DNA of 64,000 bases from the NCBI RefSeq assembly GCF_042654985.1, contig NZ_JBHSMT010000005.1:231440-295439 (forward strand), given 5' to 3'. This stretch comes from Paraherbaspirillum soli. GTDB taxonomy: Bacteria; Pseudomonadota; Gammaproteobacteria; Burkholderiales; Burkholderiaceae_D. Position 1 is the stretch's first letter, and the number at the start of each line of letters is the position of its first letter. The notes beneath the pieces are model-generated. The model had not been told where the DNA came from, did no database searches, and saw only the letters and a program-made list of their open reading frames with translations. The position numbers and the translations under genes are program-made. This document shows, piece after piece, positions 1 through 8,248 of the stretch.

Positions 1-1
1 G

Positions 2-253
2 GAGGTCAAGCTGATCACCAAGCATTTCGAGGGCGGCGCAGCCAGCGATCTGGCGATCGATTATGCAAGCCTGCCGTACGCGATGGCAGTCGACGCCAAG
101 CTGTCCCGCATGACGCGCTGGATACTGGAGGCGGAAGCACACAGCCTGCCCTATGCTTTCCGCTTGGGCGATATTGTCTACGCCGCAGCGATCGGGCCGG
201 CGCATCAGCAAGCCTGCCTGCAGGCGTTGGCGTTATACGAAGGTGCAACATGA
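2..253 (+). CDS. DUF58 family protein, C-terminal end (partial)
   Basis: An open frame runs in from the left edge and stops at a TGA that overlaps the next start (ATGA). The 83 visible residues include an acidic/aliphatic stretch with LAIDYASL and RMTRWILEA, followed by AFRLGD, which resembles the end of DUF58 (von Willebrand A-like) proteins. In many proteobacteria the order is MoxR ATPase, DUF58 protein, TgpA-type transglutaminase, and the next gene is such a transglutaminase, so context supports the call. The biochemical role of DUF58 proteins is not well established. The 5' part lies outside the window. Confidence 0.7.
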   Translation, partial: EVKLITKHFEGGAASDLAIDYASLPYAMAVDAKLSRMTRWILEAEAHSLPYAFRLGDIVYAAAIGPAHQQACLQALALYEGAT

Positions 254-2349
254 CGGCCACGCCTACCGCGCGCATCTCCGTCAAGATGGATGAGCAGCCT
301 TTTCTGCAGTATTCAATATCCTGGTTCCGCGTCCTGACGCGCGACAAGAGCGATACCTTATTGCTGCTGACCGCGTGCGCCATGGTGCTGCTGCCGCACT
401 TTGGACACCTGCCGTGGTGGACTTCAGTCACTTGCGCCGGCTTGCTGGCATGGCGCGGCTGGATCACGCTGAGCGGACAGCGGCTACCGCCGATCTGGCT
501 GTTGCTGCCGCTGGCACTGCTGACCATGGCCGGGGTCTATGCCGATCACCGGACCCTGCTCGGCCGCGATGCCGGGGTTGCCATGCTGGTGCTGTTGCTG
601 ACTTTTAAATTGCTGGAAATGCGTGCCCGGCGCGATCTGTTCGTGGTGCTGCTATTGAGCTTTTTTTTACTGCTGACCACTTTTTTCTATTCTCAATCGG
701 TGCTGACCGCACTGATGATGATCGTCACGCTGGTCCTGATATTGACGGTGCAGCTATCGTTTCAATACACCGGCATCGTGCCGCCGCTGCGACAGCGGCT
801 GCGCCTGGGCGGCTTGATTCTGGCGCTGGCAGTGCCGCTGACGCTGGTGTTATTCCTGGTGTTTCCGCGCATTCAGGGGCCACTGTGGGGACTGCCTGGC
901 GATGCGCATGGCGGACGCAGCGGCTTATCGGACAGCATGGCGCCCGGGAATATTTCGGAGCTGGCTTTATCGGATGACATCGCCTTCCGCATCAAATTCC
1001 TCGATCCGCCGCCAGCCCCGGCCAACCGCTATTGGCGCGGCGCGGTGCTGGGCGATTTTGATGGCCGGACCTGGACTCAGACTCGGGTGTCGACATTGGC
1101 TGGCGAAGCTCGGAGCGCGCTGGCCTCGCTCCCGGGAGCGGCTATCCGTCAACAAATCACCATGGAGCCGAACGGACAACGCTGGCTATTCGCTTTGGAA
1201 GCTCCGCGCGCGGCGCCAACGCTTGAGGATATGTCCGTCAGGATTACCGGCGACCACCAAATTCGAACTTCACGCCCGATTGGTGAGCGCGTTCGCTACG
1301 ATGTGATTTCGCATATTGCATCCGCTCTGCCGGATCACGCGACGCCGTCGGTATTGCAACAGGCGTTGCGCTTGCCGGAAAATTTCAACCCACGCACACT
1401 GACATTTGCCGCGACCTTGCGCTCGCAGTGGCGCGACGATACGGCGCTGGTCAACGCCGCACTCGATTTCTTCCGGCATGAGCACTTCATCTACACGCTG
1501 GAACCGCCGTTGCTCGGCAAGGATAGCGTCGACGATTTCCTGTTTTCCAGTCGTGCCGGCTTCTGCGAACATTACGCCAGCGCCTTCGTCGTCTTGATGC
1601 GCGCGGCAGGCATCCCGGCGCGCGTGGTGACGGGTTATCAAGGCGGTGAAATCAATTCGGTGGACGGCATGATGACCGTGCGTCAATCCGATGCCCATGC
1701 CTGGTCTGAAGTATGGCTGCCGCCACGCGGCTGGGTGCGTATCGACCCCACTGCCGCAGCAGCGCCTGGCCGGATTGAAACCCAGTTGAATAATTTGCTG
1801 CCGCGCTCCATGTTCGGCGGCCTGATCAATCTGAATCCAGGTCAAGGCGACTGGTGGTCGAAGCTGAGCAGCGCCGCAACCATCGTGCGCGCCAACTGGG
1901 AGGCTCTCAACAACGGCTGGAATCAATGGGCGCTTAATTACACGCCGGACCGGCAAAGGAGTTTTCTGGCGGCGCTGGGATTCGAGCAATTCGATTGGCG
2001 CGCCCTGATTGCATTGATGTCGGCAATCGCTGCGGTAGCGGTAGGCACCGTCACGCTGCCTTTACTGCTGGCCAGGAGCAGGGCCAATCCGCTCGATAAG
2101 TTATACTCGGCGCTTTGCGCGCGCATGGCTGGCCGCGGTATCGAACGGGAAAAGCACGAAGGCCCGAGCAGTTATCGCCGACGTTTATGTGCGACCGATT
2201 CGCCGCTACCGCCAGCCACAAAACTTGCGGTTGAGCGCTTTATGAATTTGTATGAGGCGTTACGCTACGGTGCCGACTGCGGCCCCGACAATATTCCGCC
2301 AGCGCCTTTAATGGCAAAACTAAAATTACTGCTATCCCAATGTCGATGA
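250..2349 (+). CDS. tgpA: TgpA-type membrane transglutaminase-like protein (DUF3488 + transglutaminase core)
   Basis: A 699-residue protein. The first ~220 residues hold several hydrophobic membrane segments (DUF3488-like), followed by an extracytoplasmic domain and a transglutaminase core around residues 415-510. The triad is visible: Cys439 in GFCEHYASAF, His483 in SDAHAWSEVW and Asp499 in WVRIDPTAA. A further membrane segment near residue 585 precedes a cytoplasmic tail. TgpA of Pseudomonas aeruginosa is a cell-envelope protein with transglutaminase activity; the substrate here is unknown. The start overlaps the stop of the DUF58 gene, which implies translational coupling, and the stop overlaps the start of the downstream lytic transglycosylase, so the three form an envelope-related operon. 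Confidence 0.9.
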   Translation: MTATPTARISVKMDEQPFLQYSISWFRVLTRDKSDTLLLLTACAMVLLPHFGHLPWWTSVTCAGLLAWRGWITLSGQRLPPIWLLLPLALLTMAGVYADHRTLLGRDAGVAMLVLLLTFKLLEMRARRDLFVVLLLSFFLLLTTFFYSQSVLTALMMIVTLVLILTVQLSFQYTGIVPPLRQRLRLGGLILALAVPLTLVLFLVFPRIQGPLWGLPGDAHGGRSGLSDSMAPGNISELALSDDIAFRIKFLDPPPAPANRYWRGAVLGDFDGRTWTQTRVSTLAGEARSALASLPGAAIRQQITMEPNGQRWLFALEAPRAAPTLEDMSVRITGDHQIRTSRPIGERVRYDVISHIASALPDHATPSVLQQALRLPENFNPRTLTFAATLRSQWRDDTALVNAALDFFRHEHFIYTLEPPLLGKDSVDDFLFSSRAGFCEHYASAFVVLMRAAGIPARVVTGYQGGEINSVDGMMTVRQSDAHAWSEVWLPPRGWVRIDPTAAAAPGRIETQLNNLLPRSMFGGLINLNPGQGDWWSKLSSAATIVRANWEALNNGWNQWALNYTPDRQRSFLAALGFEQFDWRALIALMSAIAAVAVGTVTLPLLLARSRANPLDKLYSALCARMAGRGIEREKHEGPSSYRRRLCATDSPLPPATKLAVERFMNLYEALRYGADCGPDNIPPAPLMAKLKLLLSQCR

Positions 2350-3461
2350 AATCACCTGTCCGCCCTCGTACGCTCGTTCAACTATGCGCCATCGCGCTGG
2401 CCGTCACGATCAGTCCCCACTTACTGGCACAAACATCGAAAAAATCGCCGTCGGCAAAAATACGCAAGGCCAGCAGCGTCGCCGATGAAGGTGAATTCGC
2501 CAATTTCGCCGAGTGGAAAGAGGTCGCCGTCTTCATCGACCAAATGGTCGCCAAACATGGCTTCGACAAAGCGGAGCTGGAAGCGGTCTTCAACAAAATC
2601 CGCTACGTCGATAGTGCAATCCAATTGATGAAACCCGCGCCTGCCGGCAAGCCCAAAAACTGGGCTGTCTACCGCGCCCGCTTCGTCGAGCCGATCCGTA
2701 TCAATGCCGGCGTTCAGTTCTGGAATACCCACGCCGACGCGTTGGCGCGGGCAGAGGCGCAATATGGCGTCCCGGCCGAAATCATTGTCGGCATCATCGG
2801 GGTTGAAACGGTATATGGCCGCAATGTCGGCAGCTTCCGTGTCATGGATGCGATCACCACGCTGGCCTTTGATTATCCGAATACGCCGACCCGTGAAGCG
2901 CGGATGGCATTCTTCCGCGACGAGCTTGAAAACACGCTCCTGTTTGCGCGCGAATCGGGGATCGACCCGTTTTCATTGTTGGGATCGTATGCGGGCGCCA
3001 TCGGCTGGCCGCAGTTTATGCCTGGCAGCATCCGCCAGTACGGCGTCGATTTCGATGGCGACGGCAAAATCGATTTACGCAATTCTCCGGTGGATGCGAT
3101 CGGCAGTGTCGCCCACTACCTGGCCGAACATGGCTGGAAATCGGGACTGCCTATCGTTTTCCCTGCCACGGTCGCCACCGACACCAGCGCTGAAAATCGC
3201 TGGCAGGCATTCATCGGCCAAGGCCTGGAAGCAAAATACTCACTCGACGACATGACGGCTGCCGGCGTGGTGCCGAGCGTGGTTCCGCCAAATGAGCTGC
3301 GCTATGGATTGATTGACTTGCAAAACGGCCAAGGTCCAACCGAATATTGGCTAGGCACAGATAATTTCTATGCCATCACCCAATACAATCGTAGTTTCTT
3401 TTACGCAATGTCAGTGGTCGACTTGGGACGTGCGGTACGTGCGGCGCGCAGTCCGCAATGA
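2340..3461 (+). CDS. mltB: Lytic murein transglycosylase B
   Basis: A 373-residue exported protein of the MltB/GH103 family, which cleaves the MurNAc-GlcNAc bond of peptidoglycan and forms 1,6-anhydro ends. A basic N-terminus and hydrophobic stretch ending near LLAQT form a signal peptide. The catalytic glutamate is Glu156 in IIGVETVYGRNVG. Other family hallmarks are IGWPQFMPGSIRQY, DFDGDGKIDL and the C-terminal NFYAITQYNRS. There is no clear lipobox, so it is probably soluble periplasmic rather than a lipoprotein. The ATG at 2340 overlaps the end of tgpA by 10 bases; an ATG two codons later (2346) is equally plausible. Confidence 0.93.
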   Translation: MSMKSPVRPRTLVQLCAIALAVTISPHLLAQTSKKSPSAKIRKASSVADEGEFANFAEWKEVAVFIDQMVAKHGFDKAELEAVFNKIRYVDSAIQLMKPAPAGKPKNWAVYRARFVEPIRINAGVQFWNTHADALARAEAQYGVPAEIIVGIIGVETVYGRNVGSFRVMDAITTLAFDYPNTPTREARMAFFRDELENTLLFARESGIDPFSLLGSYAGAIGWPQFMPGSIRQYGVDFDGDGKIDLRNSPVDAIGSVAHYLAEHGWKSGLPIVFPATVATDTSAENRWQAFIGQGLEAKYSLDDMTAAGVVPSVVPPNELRYGLIDLQNGQGPTEYWLGTDNFYAITQYNRSFFYAMSVVDLGRAVRAARSPQ

Positions 3462-3485
3462 TCAACGATGGCCAACGGCCCCTGC

Positions 3486-4022
3486 TCAAGCGTTGCTGAC
3501 GGCCAGTTCGACTTCGACAGTTTGGTCGTTGGCGCTTAGCCAAATCTGGCCGTCCTGAATCGTGCATTGCAATTGCATGTTGCGCTGAGCCAACTGGCTC
3601 AACGCCAGGCTGCTTGCCGCTGCAATATTGATAACAGTCAGATTGCGGGCACGTGCCACTTTGTTGCTGATTTGATTCCACCAAATGTGGCTGGTGCTGC
3701 TGTAACTGTAAATCACCACCTGAGCCGCCCGGCCGCACGCTTTCAAAATGCGCTTTTCGTCAGGCTGGCCGACTTCGATCCAGAGATCGATTGCACCGGT
3801 CAGGTCCTTCGCCCACAGATCGGGCTCCTCCGCATCCGACAACCCTTTGCCGAATGCCAGTGCGGAAGAGGCGTGGCGCGCAAACGCCAGCAGCCTAACC
3901 ATCATCCGCTCATCGGTTTCCGACGGATGGCGAGCGATAGTGAGCGAGTGCTCCTGGTAATAATGACGGTCCATATCGGCAATTTGCAGATCGGCTTTGA
4001 AAATAGTTGCTTTAAGGGCCAT
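3486..4022 (-). CDS. yaeQ: YaeQ family protein
   Basis: A 178-residue protein with the YaeQ signature: MALKATIFKADLQIAD at the start, then HYYQEHSLTIARHPSETDERMM and GAIDLWIEVGQPDEKRI. YaeQ proteins have a compact fold related to PD-(D/E)XK nucleases; E. coli YaeQ was once proposed as an RfaH-like suppressor, but the function is not settled. The start is placed at the MALK methionine because homologues begin there; an upstream ATG would add ten residues. It converges on mltB with a 24-base gap. Confidence 0.9.
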   Translation of the reverse strand: MALKATIFKADLQIADMDRHYYQEHSLTIARHPSETDERMMVRLLAFARHASSALAFGKGLSDAEEPDLWAKDLTGAIDLWIEVGQPDEKRILKACGRAAQVVIYSYSSTSHIWWNQISNKVARARNLTVINIAAASSLALSQLAQRNMQLQCTIQDGQIWLSANDQTVEVELAVSNA

Positions 4023-4341
4023 AACGCCTATTGTTATAGTTAAGTGAATCAAACCCGGCGCGATGCGATCACGGGATCGGAAGAATAACCTGATTTGTTT
4101 TTAATTGGCGAATAGTTAGCTCGCCGGATCATTTTTGATGAAGGCTCCACCAGCCCTTGCAATGCCGGCTTATTAATATTTAAGCATCAGCAATGAAGAG
4201 CAAGCCTTGGCAGCACATAGGTAGAAATGCAGCTGGCGAAACCGACCAAGTACGCAGTCGATGAAGAAAGAATAATATTTAACCCTGTTACCGACCCAAT
4301 AACTTTGCAAAATCACTCATAAACAACCTACTACCTGTCGC
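4023..4341. other. Intergenic region, AT-rich
   Basis: This stretch between divergent yaeQ and the DUF1415 gene must hold both promoters. It is more AT-rich than the flanking genes. I see no convincing reading frame, repeat or RNA gene. Confidence 0.5.
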
Positions 4342-4932
4342 ATGAAACTCTCTACCACACCAGTAATATCAGCCTCTGCCAGCGAAGTAATTGCTCACAC
4401 GAAAACATGGCTGGAGCGAGCTGTCATTGGCCTGAATCTTTGTCCATTTGCCAAGGCTGTCCATATTAAAAACCAGATTCGTTATGTCGTCAGCGAAGCG
4501 AACACGGTGGAAGACTTATTGACTGACTTGGTGAATGAACTCAAATTTCTACAGCAAGCCGATCCGGTAACGGTCGACACCACTTTGTTGATTCACCCTA
4601 AGGTATTGGGTGATTTCCTGGACTACAACGACTTCCTCGCTGTTGCCGATGCAGCGATCGACGAGCTTGATTTAGTCGGGGAAATTCAGATCGCCAGCTT
4701 CCATCCGGATTATCAATTCGCTGACGCAACGAGCGATGATATTAGCAATTACACCAATCGGGCTCCCTATCCAACGCTGCACCTACTGCGTGAAGACAGT
4801 GTCGAGCGTGCAGTCGATGCGTTCCCGGAAGCATCCGAGATCTTTGAGAAGAACATGCAAACCCTGCAACAACTCGGGCTTGCGGGTTGGGAAAGAGTAA
4901 TGCGGGGAAAACCGGCCAAAAGTGAAAGTTAA
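4342..4932 (+). CDS. DUF1415 family protein
   Basis: A 196-residue soluble protein. The motif TWLERAVIGLNLCPFAKAVH near residues 29-48 and the stretch IQIASFHPDYQFADA near residue 115 are typical of DUF1415, as is TNRAPYPTLHLLREDSVERA near residue 140. Family function is unknown; the conserved Cys-Pro-Phe and the His in SFHPDY look like possible metal or active-site residues (inference). Codons are less GC-rich than in the neighbours. The gene stands alone, with about 240 AT-rich bases downstream before the next small gene. Confidence 0.85.
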   Translation: MKLSTTPVISASASEVIAHTKTWLERAVIGLNLCPFAKAVHIKNQIRYVVSEANTVEDLLTDLVNELKFLQQADPVTVDTTLLIHPKVLGDFLDYNDFLAVADAAIDELDLVGEIQIASFHPDYQFADATSDDISNYTNRAPYPTLHLLREDSVERAVDAFPEASEIFEKNMQTLQQLGLAGWERVMRGKPAKSES

Positions 4933-5171
4933 GCGATATTTACTTACCACTATACAAACTGTTGGCCACTCTAAAATGGTTTTCAATACAATTTTTACTG
5001 AAAGTTACCAAATAACAATGGACTTCGTTATAAGAAAATTTTAAATTGAGCCTATGCAACTTATTTGTACATTTAGTCACTAAACAAAGGTCGCTTTGTT
5101 TGCTTCCAAATTTTCATTCAACATGCAGAACAACATCATTGCCCGTACCACCCGTTCCATGAGGAATAAAT

Positions 5172-5330
5172 ATGGAGTTTCTTTATGATAAAAATACATT
5201 CAAAATCAGTATAGAATACGCAACTTACGACTTCGCTAACAAAACTAAAGGCCCACTCTACAATAGCTCGATATGTATTGTGCAACCCTTTCTATATTTC
5301 AACCCGGATAACGGAATCGATCAATTATGA
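5172..5330 (+). CDS. Small protein of unknown function, 52 residues
   Basis: An uninterrupted frame begins at an ATG seven bases after the Shine-Dalgarno-like GAGGA and ends in a TGA that overlaps the next ATG (ATGA at 5327-5330). The protein starts MEFLYDKNTFKIS and ends NGIDQL, is mixed polar and aromatic, and has no signal peptide or membrane segment. I recognise no family. The ribosome site and four-base overlap suggest a real gene translationally coupled to the helix-turn-helix gene, but the stretch is AT-rich and chance cannot be excluded. Confidence 0.45.
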   Translation: MEFLYDKNTFKISIEYATYDFANKTKGPLYNSSICIVQPFLYFNPDNGIDQL

Positions 5331-5671
5331 CTATTACCACCACCCCCAACCCTGACGCCCCAAAGAGCAACAAACTCGATGAACAAGTGACTTACGATCC
5401 TAATCACCTGCTTGATTCGCTGATTGACAAATTGCATCTGAAAAATGATGCCGCACTCTCGCGCGCACTCGAAGTCGCACCACCTGTGATCAGCAAAATC
5501 CGCCATCACAGATTGCCGGTCGGCGCCTCCTTGCTGATTCGTATGCATGAAGTCAGCGCTCTGAGCATCAGTGAGTTACGCAACCTGATGGGTGATCGCC
5601 GCGAAAAATTCCGCATCAGCGACAAGCAATTCAAGCCGAAAGACAAGATCGAAGCTGAAATGCAGAAGTAA
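5327..5671 (+). CDS. Small helix-turn-helix-like protein
   Basis: A 114-residue protein. After a polar N-terminus, residues ~30-85 read as a lambda-repressor/Cro-like helix-turn-helix: LLDSLIDKLHLKNDAALSRA, then APPVISKIRHHRLPVGASLL, then a helix ending ELRNLMGDRR. The C-terminus is very basic. This resembles a short conserved protein found in Burkholderiales; no function is known to me. A DNA-binding or regulatory role is inferred from the fold only. The start overlaps the stop of the 52-codon frame upstream. It converges on cysM. Confidence 0.75.
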   Translation: MTITTTPNPDAPKSNKLDEQVTYDPNHLLDSLIDKLHLKNDAALSRALEVAPPVISKIRHHRLPVGASLLIRMHEVSALSISELRNLMGDRREKFRISDKQFKPKDKIEAEMQK

Positions 5672-5727
5672 TAAGTATGCTCACCATCTCCCTGCGTTAT
5701 TGCAATTACTTTTGATAGTAGATTGCT

Positions 5728-6630
5728 TTACGCAGGGAAAACGCCGGTAGACAAATAACGATCGCCACGATCGCATACGACAAATACAATCGTCGCATTT
5801 TCTACCTGCTGGGAAATCTTTAGTGCTATTTCGCACGCCCCCGCAGCGGATATCCCGCAAAAAATTCCCTCTTCGCTTGCCAGTCTCCGCGCCATGTGCT
5901 CAGACGCAGCCTGACTGACGGATTCAATCTGATCCACTCTGGAATGATCGTAAATTTTTGGCAAATAGGCTTCAGGCCACTTTCTGATGCCGGGAATTTG
6001 CGATCCTTCTTCCGGTTGCGCACCGATAATCCGGATTTCCTGATTCTTTTCTTTGAGATATTTGGAAACTCCCATGATGGTCCCGGTGGTCCCCATGGCG
6101 CTCACAAAATGCGTAATCCGTCCTTCGGTGTCGCGCCAGATTTCAGGTCCGGTGGACTCATAATGTGCGAGTGGGTTATCTGGATTTGCAAACTGATCGA
6201 GAATCAGTCCTTGGCCATCTTTTTCCATTTTTGTGGCGAGATCTCGCGCATATTCCATGCCGCCGGTCTTTGGCGTCAAGATAATCTTGGCTCCGTACGC
6301 GGCCATGCTTTGGCGGCGTTCCTCGCTCAGATTTTCCGGCATCAGCAGCACCATTTTGTAACCACGCATTGCTGCCACCATCGCTAGCGCAATGCCGGTA
6401 TTGCCGCTGGTCGCCTCGATCAGTGTATCGCCAGGCTTGATTTGACCGCGTGCTTCGGCGTACTTGATCATCGACAGTGCAGGACGATCCTTGACCGATC
6501 CTGCCGGATTGTTCCCTTCCATCTTGCCCAGAATCACGTTATTGCGTCGAGCAGCATCGTCGCCGGGGATACGCTTCAGTTGTACCAGTGGCGTGTTACC
6601 GATTGTGTCTTCAATAGTCAGATAAGGCAT
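5728..6630 (-). CDS. cysM: Cysteine synthase B (O-acetylserine sulfhydrylase B)
   Basis: A 300-residue PLP enzyme of the beta-replacement family that makes L-cysteine from O-acetyl-L-serine and sulfide or thiosulfate. The PLP lysine lies in NNPAGSVKDRPALSMI; the phosphate-binding loops are EATSGNTGIALAM and SAMGTTGTIMG. The CysM-type pattern and length favour CysM over CysK. The start is set at MPYLTIEDTIGNTPLVQL, where homologues begin; an in-frame ATG 33 bases upstream is less likely. The stop codon lies inside an imperfect inverted repeat (5689-5738) shared with the converging gene. Confidence 0.93.
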   Translation of the reverse strand: MPYLTIEDTIGNTPLVQLKRIPGDDAARRNNVILGKMEGNNPAGSVKDRPALSMIKYAEARGQIKPGDTLIEATSGNTGIALAMVAAMRGYKMVLLMPENLSEERRQSMAAYGAKIILTPKTGGMEYARDLATKMEKDGQGLILDQFANPDNPLAHYESTGPEIWRDTEGRITHFVSAMGTTGTIMGVSKYLKEKNQEIRIIGAQPEEGSQIPGIRKWPEAYLPKIYDHSRVDQIESVSQAASEHMARRLASEEGIFCGISAAGACEIALKISQQVENATIVFVVCDRGDRYLSTGVFPA

Positions 6631-6751
6631 AGTTTGTTCAAGTATCTTGGGCAAAAGGCTCATTCTAATATGAGACCATATTACGTGTATGAAAGCCTGA
6701 AAAACGAATAAAGGTACAAACCTGATGTTGATTTAAAAAGAATTTAGAAGG

Positions 6752-6783
6752 AAAAAGCTCCGCGACTTGGCGCGGAGCTTTTG
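6752..6783 (-). terminator. Rho-independent terminator after the comEA-like gene
   Basis: Perfect 12-bp arms (AAAAGCTCCGCG / CGCGGAGCTTTT) with a 6-base loop lie just past the comEA stop. The arms carry A and T runs at both ends, so the hairpin could act in either direction, but only the minus-strand gene reads into it. Confidence 0.8.
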
Positions 6784-6796
6784 GACTTAAATAAGA

Positions 6797-7177
6797 TCAG
6801 TTAGCAACGCCGGCTTTCGCCGCGGACTTGTCGGTTTGCTTGGCTTTAGCCTTACCAGCGCTCTTGGAATTTTCGTTGCCCGGGGTAGCTTGAGGAGCGG
6901 CGTTTTCCTTAGCTTTCCCGTTCACTTGCAAACCTGCTTGCGACAACTTGATCGAACTTTTGTGACCGATACCTGAGACCCGATTTTCAAAATCGTTCCA
7001 GTCTTTGAAATCGCCACCTTTGGTACGTTCATCAAGAATACGCTTGGCAGTCGCGGGACCAATACCTTTGATGCCATCCAGCGCCGCAAGGTCAGCCTTG
7101 TTTACATCCACTTGGGCAAAAGCCAGATTCATGGATGCAATCAACATTGCAAATACCAGAAGTAGTTTTTTAAACAT
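6797..7177 (-). CDS. ComEA-type helix-hairpin-helix protein
   Basis: A 126-residue exported protein. The signal peptide is MFKKLLLVFAMLIASM with cleavage after FAQ. Residues ~20-75 hold the double helix-hairpin-helix of ComEA: VDVNKADLAALDGIKGIGPA and GIGHKSSIKLSQAGL. The tail is low complexity, rich in Lys, Ala and Ser. ComEA proteins bind DNA in the periplasm during natural transformation, but short single-gene relatives in beta-proteobacteria are widespread and may do other work. The start follows the ribosome site AGGAGA by seven bases. Confidence 0.85.
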   Translation of the reverse strand: MFKKLLLVFAMLIASMNLAFAQVDVNKADLAALDGIKGIGPATAKRILDERTKGGDFKDWNDFENRVSGIGHKSSIKLSQAGLQVNGKAKENAAPQATPGNENSKSAGKAKAKQTDKSAAKAGVAN

Positions 7178-7298
7178 TTGTCTTATCTCCTTTGAAGTGA
7201 TGATGACCATATCGATCAAGCAAACGCAGGTGCGTTCACGTGATTATAGGCACAGCAACGCAGGAAATTGACATTATGCTCACAAAATCAGACTTTGC

Positions 7299-8243
7299 TT
7301 ATCCGAGCAATTCTTCTCTGCTGACGGTAGCAGTTCCCAGCTTTCCGACCACGATGCCGCCGGCGCGGTTCGCTAGCGCCACCGCTTCTGCAATCGGCAA
7401 TCCAGCTCCCAGCATCACCGCCATGGTCGCAATGACTGTATCGCCGGCGCCCGAGACGTCATAGACCTCCCGCGCCATAGCTGGGAAATGCATCACTTCC
7501 TGCTCGGTATATAAGGTCATGCCCTCTTCCGACCGAGTCAACAGCAAGGCTTCCAATTCCAGCGACGCACGCAATTTCTGCGCTTTCGCAGTCAGTTCTT
7601 CTTCGTTTTTCCAACTGCCGACGATGCGCATCAACTCGGACTTGTTGGGGGTCAGGATGGTGGCGCCGATGTAGGATGAAAAATCATCGCCCTTGGGGTC
7701 GACCAGGATGCACTTCCCGGCTTGTTTGGCGGCTGCAATCATGTCCGCCACATTCACCAGGCTGCCTTTGTCGTAATCGGACAAAACAATCACCGGATAC
7801 TGGGGCAGCAGCGTATTGAAGCGGGTCAATTTGTCGCGCAACACCGTATCGGTCGGCGCCTCTTCAAAGTCAATCCTCAATAATTGCTGCTGACGGCCGA
7901 TCACGCGCAGTTTGATGATGGTCGAAATGGTTGGATCACGGGTCAGGAAATTGCTGACGCCAAGGTCGCTCAACAAGCCGTCGACCACGTCCCCGGCCTC
8001 ATCCTGCCCAACCACTCCCAGCAGGCCGGCGCCACCACCGAGAGTCGCAATATTACGCGCCACGTTTGCCGCGCCGCCCAATCTTTCTTCGCGCTTTTCA
8101 ATCCGCACCACCGGGACCGGCGCCTCCGGTGAAATCCGGCTCACGTCGCCAAACCAGTAGCGGTCCAGCATGACATCGCCGACCACCAGAATGCGGACGT
8201 TTTCAAACGAATCGGGAATTTTTTTGCTTGCGCTTGTGTTCAT
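7299..8243 (-). CDS. hldA: D-glycero-beta-D-manno-heptose-7-phosphate kinase
   Basis: A PfkB/ribokinase-family sugar kinase of about 315 residues that phosphorylates heptose-7-phosphate to the 1,7-bisphosphate in ADP-heptose synthesis for the LPS inner core. Motifs: VVGDVMLDRYWFGDVSRISP at the N-terminus, the first PfkB signature in ERLGGAANVARNIA, and the catalytic DVSGAGDTVIATMAV near residue 265. Only the kinase domain of the E. coli HldE fusion is present. The start is ambiguous: GTG 8252, ATG 8249 (TGATG overlap with the ugd stop) or ATG 8243. It is coupled to ugd upstream. Confidence 0.92.
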   Translation of the reverse strand: MNTSASKKIPDSFENVRILVVGDVMLDRYWFGDVSRISPEAPVPVVRIEKREERLGGAANVARNIATLGGGAGLLGVVGQDEAGDVVDGLLSDLGVSNFLTRDPTISTIIKLRVIGRQQQLLRIDFEEAPTDTVLRDKLTRFNTLLPQYPVIVLSDYDKGSLVNVADMIAAAKQAGKCILVDPKGDDFSSYIGATILTPNKSELMRIVGSWKNEEELTAKAQKLRASLELEALLLTRSEEGMTLYTEQEVMHFPAMAREVYDVSGAGDTVIATMAVMLGAGLPIAEAVALANRAGGIVVGKLGTATVSREELLG

Positions 8244-8248
8244 TCGCA

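Noticed and set aside
5689..5738. Inverted repeat at the cysM/HTH gene convergence considered as terminator
   Set aside because: The arms (TCCCTGCG / CGCAGGGA plus imperfect inner pairing) are real, but no T run follows on either strand and it includes the cysM stop, so I do not list it as a terminator.
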